A stretch of 5,226 nucleotides of DNA from Rhodothermia bacterium (GTDB lineage Bacteria; Bacteroidota; Rhodothermia; Balneolales; Natronogracilivirgulaceae): NCBI GenBank assembly GCA_007122185.1, contig SKUI01000029.1, positions 1 to 5,226 of the forward strand, written 5' to 3'. The notes beneath the pieces were generated by a model. That model worked only from the letters and a program-made list of their open reading frames with translations. It made no database searches and was not told where the DNA came from. Below, piece by piece: positions 1 through 5,226 of this stretch. Numbering within the stretch: the first letter of the stretch is position 1; each line of letters opens with the position of its first letter. Position numbers and translations under genes: made by a program.

Positions 1-49
1 AAACGTTGTTACGGCACGCTTTTAATATCAAAGTATTCAAACACTGCAC

Positions 50-72
50 GCTGCCGCCCTGGCGCTTTTTTT
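50..72 (+). terminator. Rho-independent terminator of an upstream gene
   Basis: The arm GCTGCC (50-55) pairs with GGCGC (61-65) with T52 bulged, around a five-base loop (56-60), and is followed directly by seven T (66-72). There is no matching A-run on the left, so it should act only on + strand transcripts. It most likely ends the gene lying just before the window, whose stop may be the TAA at 23-25. The stem is short and bulged, but the T-run is strong. Confidence 0.55.
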
Positions 73-86
73 CCACTCCCGCCCGT

Positions 87-115
87 TTGTTATTGTCTCA
101 TCGTCATACTATATT
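87..115 (+). promoter_or_regulatory. Candidate sigma70-like promoter between two terminators
   Basis: TTGTTA (87-92, 4 of 6 matches to TTGACA) lies 17 bp before TATATT (110-115, 5 of 6 matches to TATAAT). A transcript would start near 122. It sits downstream of one terminator and upstream of another, so its product would be either a short RNA ending near 258 or a leader reading through into the gene at 357. Boxes of this quality arise by chance in AT-rich DNA, and FCB-group promoters often follow a different consensus (TTTG / TAnnTTTG), so confidence is low. Confidence 0.3.
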
Positions 116-234
116 CTGGTGAGTCGTACGATATTCAGTAAAAACGTAATTGAAGTGTCACTCACTTTGATTTTTAGTGTCATAGAGATTGTCTGATTGC
201 TTTGTTGTAGTTTGTAATTGAGCTGGATTTGCCG

Positions 235-258
235 AAAACCCGGCTTTAGCGGGTTTTT
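235..258 (+). terminator. Rho-independent terminator hairpin
   Basis: AAAACCCG (235-242) is the exact reverse complement of CGGGTTTT (250-257), with a seven-base loop (243-249), and the T-run extends to 258. This is a clean stem-loop/poly-T terminator for + strand transcription. The A-run on the left could make it partly bidirectional. No coding region lies between it and the terminator at 50-72, so what it terminates is unclear: an unannotated small RNA, read-through from upstream, or attenuation of the leader of the gene at 357. Confidence 0.7.
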
Positions 259-268
259 CAAATACACA

Positions 269-296
269 TTACCAAACCGGAACAAGTGTTTAGAAT
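269..296 (+). promoter_or_regulatory. Candidate promoter of the barrel-SPOR gene
   Basis: TTACCA (269-274, 4 of 6 to TTGACA) and TAGAAT (291-296, 5 of 6 to TATAAT) are separated by 16 bp. They lie just after the terminator at 235-258 and upstream of the start at 357. Initiation near 303 would give a leader of about 54 nt. Position supports the call more than sequence quality does. No operator-like inverted repeat is evident around it. Confidence 0.35.
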
Positions 297-356
297 TATT
301 TTATAGCTGCGAGCACTCACTCAGGAACCGACATTTTCCATACTAACTCCACAGCC

Positions 357-1670
357 ATGAATATTTCAATGGTATCACATCCTATGATATCACATCCTGC
401 GGTATCCCGCCTTTCCTCCCGCGCACTCAGCATCATGCTTGCACTCACTCTTGCCGCGATAGTTGTTCTGCCTGCAGAAGGATTTTCGCAGGGCCGCGAC
501 CAGGTCCCGCCGCGGCCCGAGCTTCGCAACTGGAGTCTCCAGGTGTATGGCGGATCCTTTGTGGCCCGCAACGGCTCGGGATTCACCCCGTTCTCCGGCA
601 CAACAGGAGTCAATTCCGGATGGATCAACCCCGCATTCGGAGCCGGTATCGAGTACATGGTGACACCATCACTCGCCATGAACCTGCGCTACACCTATGC
701 TATTGTGGAAAACGACGAGGACTTGTTGTCTTATGAGAACACATACCAGTCGCTGTCCGCCGGCCTGAGCGTCTATCTGCTCAACCTCACCATGCTGGAC
801 AGGGGGCACTCCTGGTTCAATCCGTACATGTCCCTGAATATCGGCTATGGTCAGACGGAATGGTCCAATCTTGACGGCTTGCCGGACAGTGACGTTACCC
901 ATGGTCACTATGGGTTCGGACTTGGAACGCGCATCCGGCTCAGCAGCGCCCTGGATCTCTCCCTGGACTACATGTACCAGGTCTTCAGCCCCGGCCACAA
1001 TGTCGACGGCTATCCCAATATCACCGGATCGTATGATAAGGACCGTTTGACCGGCTTTATGGGCGGACTCGTATTCAACATGGGCAGCTCAAGGCGTCCG
1101 CACGCCCGGTGGTACTCGCCCGTACCGGCCACGCAGGAGTGGCGGAGAAGTGTGGATACGGCCGTTGCCGGACGCGAAGATGACTGGGACCAGATTCTCA
1201 GCGACCTGGAGCGGCAGGATGCCCGTCTTTCGCAACTCAACCAGGAGATGCAGGAAAAAGCCGGCCAAAGAGATGTGGACCAGATCCGCCGCACCCTGCA
1301 AATGCTGGAAACCCAGGTCAGCGAAATGGGATCGCAGTTTGACCGGGACATTCAGCGCATAGATCGCATCCACGATGCGGCCGGCATTGCGCACCTGACC
1401 CGGACCCTCGAGCCGGGCTTCTATGTTCAGACCTATGCGGCAAGAAGTGCATGGCGGACCCAGCGCGCCATGGAAATGACACGGGACGGCCTCGCCCAGC
1501 GCGGTTACGAAATCGACCAGCTCTCATTTTTCGTCTACCAACTGATGAACGGGCTTTACACCGTACAAATCGGCAATCTGAACAGCTTTGAGGAAGCTGA
1601 TGACGTACTTACAGGCATTCTCGGTGTTTTCGACGACGCATTCATCCACCAGCACGAAATCCGGCGTTAA
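357..1670 (+). CDS. Outer-membrane beta-barrel protein with coiled coil and C-terminal SPOR-like domain
   Basis: The 437-residue product is predicted to be exported and to link the outer membrane to the wall. Residues 1-45 form a signal peptide (hydrophobic core about 23-40, probable cleavage near A40 to Q45). Residues 58-243 show alternating beta-strand patterns rich in Gly and aromatics (GAGIEYMVTPSLAMNLRYTY region, FGLGTRIRLSSALDLSLDYMY, GFMGGLVFNMG), as in small eight-strand barrels. Residues 273-340 are charged and heptad-like, probably a coiled coil. Residues 353-437 (GFYVQTYA, then YTVQIGNLNSFEEAD) match the repeated beta-alpha-beta pattern of SPOR domains, which are known to bind denuded peptidoglycan glycan strands. 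Start: an in-frame TAG at 291-293 and no ATG before 357 bound it, but ATGs at 369 and 384 also keep the signal core. There is no Shine-Dalgarno. The envelope-tether role is inferred; barrel and SPOR calls rest on pattern only. Confidence 0.8.
   Translation: MNISMVSHPMISHPAVSRLSSRALSIMLALTLAAIVVLPAEGFSQGRDQVPPRPELRNWSLQVYGGSFVARNGSGFTPFSGTTGVNSGWINPAFGAGIEYMVTPSLAMNLRYTYAIVENDEDLLSYENTYQSLSAGLSVYLLNLTMLDRGHSWFNPYMSLNIGYGQTEWSNLDGLPDSDVTHGHYGFGLGTRIRLSSALDLSLDYMYQVFSPGHNVDGYPNITGSYDKDRLTGFMGGLVFNMGSSRRPHARWYSPVPATQEWRRSVDTAVAGREDDWDQILSDLERQDARLSQLNQEMQEKAGQRDVDQIRRTLQMLETQVSEMGSQFDRDIQRIDRIHDAAGIAHLTRTLEPGFYVQTYAARSAWRTQRAMEMTRDGLAQRGYEIDQLSFFVYQLMNGLYTVQIGNLNSFEEADDVLTGILGVFDDAFIHQHEIRR
369..398 (+). 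repeat. 15-bp in-frame tandem duplication at the gene start
   Basis: Two adjacent 15-bp units, 369-383 and 384-398, differ at one base (G372 versus A387). Both begin with ATG, encoding MVSHP then MISHP. A weaker third unit (399-413) encodes AVSRL. The duplication adds residues to the charged/polar region before the signal-peptide core and supplies two extra in-frame ATG codons, so the true start is uncertain by up to nine residues. Confidence 0.8.
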
Positions 1671-1731
1671 TCTTGCGCAACCCGCCAAGCCACAGCACAA
1701 AACAACCCGGTAATCAACAACACGAAGCTCC

Positions 1732-2790
1732 ATGAACATTCTGGTTACCGGCGCTGCCGGTTTTATCGGCTTTCACCTGTCCAGACGCCTGTTGGATGAC
1801 GGTCATACCGTCACCGGCCTCGATAACCTCAACGACTACTACGACCCCCGCCTCAAACGGGATCGCCTCAAACAACTGGGGGTGGATGCCGGGGGGGATG
1901 CGGATCCCGCCGATACCGGCGCCGCCTCTGTTACCGCCGGAAGGTTCCGGTTTGTGCGCATGGACCTGGCCGACCGCGATGCCATGACAGGCCTGTTCGA
2001 AGAGAGCGGCTTTGAGGCCGTGGTCCACCTGGCCGCCCAGGCCGGCGTGCGATACAGCCTGCAGAACCCGTATACGTACATTGACAGCAACATCACCGGC
2101 TTTCTGAATATCCTGGAAGCATGCCGCCACCATCCCGTTTCGCACCTGGTCTACGCCTCATCCAGCTCGGTCTACGGCGCCAACACACGCATGCCGTTCT
2201 CGGTGCATGACAATGTCGACCATCCCGTATCGCTTTACGCCGCAACGAAAAAGGCCAACGAGCTGATGGCGCACACCTACAGCCATCTCTACGGCGTCCC
2301 GTCCACCGGACTGCGGTTCTTCACTGTTTACGGCCCCTGGGGACGGCCCGACATGGCGTTGTTCCTGTTCGCCGAAGCCATGACCTCGGGCAAACCGATC
2401 GATGTGTACAACCATGGCAATATGGAGCGCGATTTCACCTACATCGACGACATTATCGAAGGCATTGTCCGCCTGATTCCCCGTCCGCCCAAGGGCAACT
2501 CTGATTGGAAAGGGGATGCTCCCGACCCGGCAACCAGTTTCGCTCCGTACCATATCTTCAATATCGGCCACAACAAGCCCGTAGCCCTCATGGATTTCAT
2601 CGGCGAGCTGGAAAAGCAGCTGGGCGTGACCGCCGAAAAGAACATGATGGATATCCAGCCCGGTGATGTGCCGCGCACCTGGGCCGACGTGAACGACCTG
2701 TTCGAATACACCGGCTGCCGGCCAAAAGTGGCCGTTCCCGAAGGCATCGCCGCGTTTGTGGCCTGGTACCGGGACTACTTCGGAAAATGA
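1732..2790 (+). CDS. NAD-dependent sugar-nucleotide epimerase, UDP-glucuronate 4-epimerase type
   Basis: This is a 352-residue short-chain dehydrogenase/reductase (extended family). It probably interconverts UDP-glucuronate and UDP-galacturonate in the cytoplasm, supplying acidic sugars for capsule, LPS or exopolysaccharide. The Rossmann glycine motif GAAGFIG is at 7-13, with acidic D31 after the second strand for NAD ribose. The catalytic set is S144 (within YASSSSVYG), Y169 and K173 (YAATK). Features typical of this subgroup are DNLNDYYD (31-38), HLAAQAGVRYSL (99-110), LRFFTVYGPWGRPDMALF (194-211) and ERDFTYIDD (232-240). Length fits the family except for an extra low-complexity segment at about 50-69. 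The start is secure: an in-frame TAA at 1711 precedes it and the protein opens directly with the first beta strand. It lies 61 bp after the barrel gene with no terminator between, so co-transcription is plausible. Exact substrate is inferred from motif similarity. Confidence 0.92.
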   Translation: MNILVTGAAGFIGFHLSRRLLDDGHTVTGLDNLNDYYDPRLKRDRLKQLGVDAGGDADPADTGAASVTAGRFRFVRMDLADRDAMTGLFEESGFEAVVHLAAQAGVRYSLQNPYTYIDSNITGFLNILEACRHHPVSHLVYASSSSVYGANTRMPFSVHDNVDHPVSLYAATKKANELMAHTYSHLYGVPSTGLRFFTVYGPWGRPDMALFLFAEAMTSGKPIDVYNHGNMERDFTYIDDIIEGIVRLIPRPPKGNSDWKGDAPDPATSFAPYHIFNIGHNKPVALMDFIGELEKQLGVTAEKNMMDIQPGDVPRTWADVNDLFEYTGCRPKVAVPEGIAAFVAWYRDYFGK

Positions 2791-2870
2791 GCCGTGCACG
2801 TTTCGGAAAAGGAGCCTTACAAGTGTTTTTTTGTGATTTTTTTCGCAAGTTAGGTTCAGTTTCATTCAAC

Positions 2871-2902
2871 CCATCAGGACTTTTAACCATCAGGACTTTT
2901 AA
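2871..2902 (+). repeat. Perfect 16-bp tandem duplication upstream of the third gene
   Basis: The unit CCATCAGGACTTTTAA occurs at 2871-2886 and again, without mismatch or gap, at 2887-2902. It ends 11 bp before the ATG at 2914. The TAA of the first copy (2884-2886) is in frame with the downstream gene and so bounds its start. The rest of the 123-bp gap (2791-2913) holds two T7 tracts (2826-2832 and 2837-2843) but no hairpin good enough to call a terminator. Confidence 0.95.
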
Positions 2903-2913
2903 TACATTGGCTC

Positions 2914-5187
2914 ATGAAGTACTCATGCAGATTCCCGAAGCGATTGCCCTTCCCGAAAACGGACTATAAAGGCTGGTCGCATTCCACACTTGTCGTTATC
3001 ACGGCCTGTATGGTACTGGCCGGATTTGTTTCCCTTTTGCCGGCGACCTCTTCGACCGTTATTGCCATGCCCGGCACCACGAACACGATGGCCCAGAACC
3101 TGCCCAGGGGCGAGATAAGCCATCCCGCACCGTCCCCATCCAACCCCGACATCATCGCTTACACCAAAAAGGACGGCAACCGGCACTATCTGCACCTGCA
3201 TCATGTAGCGACGGGAGTGGATGAACGGATTGTCCACCAGACGCGGCGCGAGCAGACCATCCAGAGCCGGATTCGCTCGGTAACGCGCAACCGGGTGGAA
3301 TCGTTGATGCAGGAAGCAGGCCTGCCATCCGGTTATTTTGAGGGGGATTTCGTCTGGCGGCCGGGACTGGATCAGTTCGGTTACCAGTGGTTCGCTTTTG
3401 TTGCCACACAGGCAGGGAAAATACAGCTGCACCTGGGCTACATCACATCCGGCGAAACCCTGCGCACCGTGGTTTTTCCGCTCGGATTTGGCAATGTGGT
3501 CACCAACCCCGCCTTCTCTCCGGATGGAAGCGCGCTCGTCTTCTCGGTCGATGGGCAGCTGCATATTGAAACGGATATCGGCAAGGTAATCCGAAAACGT
3601 GATTTCCGGCGCATGCAGCCCCGGCGGATAACGGGCCATACCAGCGGCAGCTATTTTCCGTCATGGTCGGCCGATGGCAGCATGATCGCCTACCAGTCGC
3701 GCCCCATCGACGGCAGGCGTGCCGGGTATGAATCCATCTTTGTGATGGATGTGACCTCTCTGACCGAAGGACGGCTGCCCTCTTCGTTCCGCGTGTCAAT
3801 AGATGACGAGGATGGAGGGCTGTTCCACCACTTGCGTCCGTCATGGGACCCGAGCGGTAAGTTCCTGGCATGGTATGAGCAATCAGAGCTGGCAGCGGAG
3901 CTGCCCGAGGAAGAACCCGAAGCTGAAGCCGAAACAATCCGGAGCAATGAAGATGAAATCCCGCTGCAGACGTATCCCGAAATAAGGATTCGCCTGGTCC
4001 GTGTTGAATTCGACAGCAACCGGAACGCCTGGGTCGGCTTGCCCCTGCAACGGGCGGCACGGCGATTTTTCGCGGAACCGGTATACGCTTTCCAGAGGAG
4101 CGCTCCTCACTGGACTACCATCGAATACGACCGGCGTCCGGCAGATGGCATCATCTGGGTACGGTACGCTCCCGACCTGGATCATCCGCTGCATTTTTCC
4201 CATCTGGACTACTACTCCGACAACCGCCAGGATTTCAGCTTTAACATGTTCAGTTTCAGCAACCGGTTCCAATGGCTGGAACGCACGAGCCGGAATCGCT
4301 ATCCAGCAGCTGCCCGGGCCGGAGGTCATACCCGCTATGTCTATGTCGCGGAACACGACGGTCGCAAGGAACTAATGGTGGCTGACCGGCAGGCCACCGA
4401 AATGAGGCCGGTCATCCGCAAGGAATTCAACGAAGTTTCGGCTGTGATCCGCGGCGGATTGTATCCCGGACTGGGCCACTTCCATATCGGTGAAAATCGC
4501 AAAGGAGCCTGGCTTACATCCACCTTCAGCGTCCTGGCAGGGGCCACCGTCACCACTGCGGTGCTCCGGTACCTTAATGATGAGGCCAAACCCGACAATA
4601 ACATTCTTATCCCGCTGGGAGCTGCCACGGGAATCACGTGGACCTTCGGCATCCTGAATCTTCGAAGCCAGTTTCCCGCATACCGGGAAGTGCCCGTTCT
4701 CAGTACCTTCGAGGGGTATCGGGAGGATATCATCCATGATCATCCGTATGGTTATGACCGTATAAATGCTCCTTCCAGAAGGGATGCCATGATGCTTTCA
4801 GCCCTCTATCCCGGCCTTGGACAAATCTATATCGGCGAGCGAAACAAAGGTTACGCGTTTGCCCTGACCTTCACCGCACTGGCCGGATCCAGCCTTGCAG
4901 GTGCCGCATACAGGTATCACTACCCCGGGCAGACTCCCTCGAACGAGGTGCTTATCGGCTTGGGAGCTGCGACTGTCGGAATCTGGATTCTCAACCTGGT
5001 CGATCTTCAACAGTCGTTCAGCAACTCGTTCTTTGCCGCAAATGTTCCTGTGGACGGGGCTGGTTCCACATCGCAGACATCTGCCAGAAGAACGGAGATT
5101 GCAGTGGCTCCGCGAGTTGAATACTTGCGGATTGGAAATGATGCTTACAGGGAGTACGCATCGATAGGATTATCGTTCTCATTTTGA
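2914..5187 (+). CDS. Exported protein with TolB/PD40-like propeller repeats and two DUF5683-like hydrophobic modules, function unknown
   Basis: I do not recognise a named gene. The 757-residue product begins with a basic stretch and a hydrophobic core (about 24-44), a long signal peptide or membrane anchor. Residues about 67-500 contain propeller-type repeats: FSPDG (201-205), WSADG (251-255) and WDPSG (311-315), each followed by a strand such as ALVFSVDG or MIAYQSR, as in TolB/PD40 blades. An acidic linker (323-348) interrupts them. Residues 516-584 and 631-699 are two copies of a module starting LYPGLG, with a G-E-x-x-K-G turn and two hydrophobic segments each, resembling DUF5683/TM2-type families. 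The last residues (AVAPRVEYLRI, then YASIGLSFSF) look like an outer-membrane C-terminal strand. Start: TAA at 2884 is in frame and ATG 2914 is the first possible start; the next in-frame ATG (3010) would cut the hydrophobic core. The gene ends in tandem stops TGA TAA. A periplasm-facing envelope role is inferred. Confidence 0.85.
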   Translation: MKYSCRFPKRLPFPKTDYKGWSHSTLVVITACMVLAGFVSLLPATSSTVIAMPGTTNTMAQNLPRGEISHPAPSPSNPDIIAYTKKDGNRHYLHLHHVATGVDERIVHQTRREQTIQSRIRSVTRNRVESLMQEAGLPSGYFEGDFVWRPGLDQFGYQWFAFVATQAGKIQLHLGYITSGETLRTVVFPLGFGNVVTNPAFSPDGSALVFSVDGQLHIETDIGKVIRKRDFRRMQPRRITGHTSGSYFPSWSADGSMIAYQSRPIDGRRAGYESIFVMDVTSLTEGRLPSSFRVSIDDEDGGLFHHLRPSWDPSGKFLAWYEQSELAAELPEEEPEAEAETIRSNEDEIPLQTYPEIRIRLVRVEFDSNRNAWVGLPLQRAARRFFAEPVYAFQRSAPHWTTIEYDRRPADGIIWVRYAPDLDHPLHFSHLDYYSDNRQDFSFNMFSFSNRFQWLERTSRNRYPAAARAGGHTRYVYVAEHDGRKELMVADRQATEMRPVIRKEFNEVSAVIRGGLYPGLGHFHIGENRKGAWLTSTFSVLAGATVTTAVLRYLNDEAKPDNNILIPLGAATGITWTFGILNLRSQFPAYREVPVLSTFEGYREDIIHDHPYGYDRINAPSRRDAMMLSALYPGLGQIYIGERNKGYAFALTFTALAGSSLAGAAYRYHYPGQTPSNEVLIGLGAATVGIWILNLVDLQQSFSNSFFAANVPVDGAGSTSQTSARRTEIAVAPRVEYLRIGNDAYREYASIGLSFSF
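4459..4665 (+). repeat. First copy of the duplicated YPGLG module (protein-level repeat)
   Basis: It encodes residues 516-584 of the propeller protein. It opens LYPGLGHFHIGENRKG, followed by a hydrophobic segment (about 532-551), a short polar loop and a second hydrophobic segment (about 565-583). It aligns without gaps to the copy at 4804-5010, with about 30 of 69 residues identical by hand count. Nucleotide identity is clearly eroded, so the duplication is old rather than a recent slippage event. Confidence 0.8.
4804..5010 (+). repeat. Second copy of the duplicated YPGLG module (protein-level repeat)
   Basis: It encodes residues 631-699, opening LYPGLGQIYIGERNKG, with hydrophobic segments at about 646-666 and 680-697. 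This copy is the closer match to the usual YPGLGQIY pattern seen in DUF5683-like proteins. A 46-residue hydrophilic linker (585-630) separates it from the first copy. Confidence 0.8.
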
Positions 5188-5190
5188 TAA

Positions 5191-5226
5191 CCGGACAATC
5201 TGGCAACCGGGCAATCTGGCAACCGG
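5191..5226 (+). repeat. 16-bp tandem repeat running off the window edge
   Basis: Units CCGGACAATCTGGCAA (5191-5206) and CCGGGCAATCTGGCAA (5207-5222) differ at one base (A5195/G5211). CCGG at 5223-5226 begins a third unit. The array starts directly after the double stop TGA TAA (5185-5190) of the propeller gene. Its full length cannot be seen. Confidence 0.9.

Larger units (their letters stand above)
1..356. other. AT-rich intergenic region upstream of the first gene
   Basis: This 356-bp stretch has no convincing coding region and is visibly more AT-rich than the genes. It contains, in order, a hairpin plus T-run (50-72), a sigma70-like promoter candidate (87-115), a second hairpin plus T-run (235-258) and another promoter candidate (269-296). 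The 7-mer AGTGTCA occurs twice, at 154-160 and 176-182, 22 bp apart. In frame 2 the first bases read NVVTARF followed by TAA at 23-25. That could be the last residues of an upstream + strand gene, since a barrel-like Phe end followed about 25 bp later by a terminator would fit, but seven codons prove nothing. Confidence 0.6.

Noticed and set aside
1..141. Open reading in frame 1 from the window edge to TAA at 139-141
   Set aside because: It reads through the terminator hairpin and its T-run, has an odd composition for this genome, and covers an AT-rich intergenic stretch. It is probably chance.
2793..2843. Possible terminator after the epimerase (palindrome CGTGCACG at 2793-2800 and two T7 tracts)
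   Set aside because: The palindrome has no loop and lies 25 bp before the first T-run. No adequate stem directly precedes either T tract.
2158..2865. 235-residue open frame on the minus strand across the epimerase gene
   Set aside because: It lies antisense to a clearly assigned enzyme. Its translation has no recognisable domain, and such frames are common opposite GC-rich genes with strong codon bias.
2903..2910. TACATTGG, resembling the Bacteroidota -7 box TAnnTTTG
   Set aside because: It lies only 3 bp before the ATG at 2914, so initiation would fall at or inside the gene start, and no matching upstream TTTG box is well placed.
2787..2969. 60-codon + strand frame whose ATG overlaps the epimerase stop (ATGA)
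   Set aside because: The overlap resembles translational coupling, but the frame crosses the non-coding T-runs and the 16-bp repeat and runs into the propeller gene. The peptide has no recognisable features.
2923..3639. 238-residue open frame on the minus strand across the start of the propeller gene
   Set aside because: It is antisense to a gene with a signal peptide and recognisable repeats, and its own translation shows no signal, domain or compositional sense.
2914..5187. Assignment of the third gene as TolB itself
   Set aside because: Only the propeller repeat style is shared. It lacks the TolB N-terminal domain layout, is far longer, carries C-terminal hydrophobic modules, and no tol/pal genes are adjacent.
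5191..5226. Start of a CRISPR array
   Set aside because: The 16-bp units abut each other without spacers, so this is a plain tandem repeat.

Overview
The window reads as chromosomal DNA from a moderately GC-rich Gram-negative bacterium. It probably belongs to the Bacteroidota/Balneolota/Rhodothermota (FCB) side of the tree. This is an inference from three things: none of the three genes has a convincing Shine-Dalgarno sequence, the first gene encodes an outer-membrane barrel joined to a SPOR domain, and the third encodes a beta-propeller protein ending in DUF5683-like hydrophobic modules. The exact phylum cannot be fixed without database searches.

Layout: three genes, all on the + strand, cover most of the window. 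Positions 1-356 are AT-rich and non-coding. They hold two rho-independent terminator candidates (50-72 and 235-258), a promoter-like sequence between them, and a second promoter-like sequence just before the first gene. Gene 1 (357-1670) encodes a secreted outer-membrane beta-barrel protein with a coiled coil and a C-terminal SPOR-like peptidoglycan-binding domain. After a 61-bp gap without a terminator, gene 2 (1732-2790) encodes a NAD-dependent sugar-nucleotide epimerase of the UDP-glucuronate 4-epimerase type. After a 123-bp gap containing a perfect 16-bp tandem duplication, gene 3 (2914-5187) encodes a 757-residue exported protein. It has TolB/PD40-like propeller repeats, an acidic linker, two tandem copies of a YPGLG-type hydrophobic module and a C-terminus ending in Phe. 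The window closes in another 16-bp tandem repeat that runs off the edge.

Common theme: all three products concern the cell envelope (an outer-membrane to wall tether, a precursor for acidic surface polysaccharide, and an exported protein of unknown role). Genes 1 and 2 could be co-transcribed. Gene 3 may be co-transcribed or have its own promoter. Nothing indicates a mobile element, CRISPR array, phage, toxin-antitoxin or defence system. The least explained items are gene 3, the possible small transcript between the two terminators, and the recurrence of short 15-16 bp tandem duplications at gene edges.
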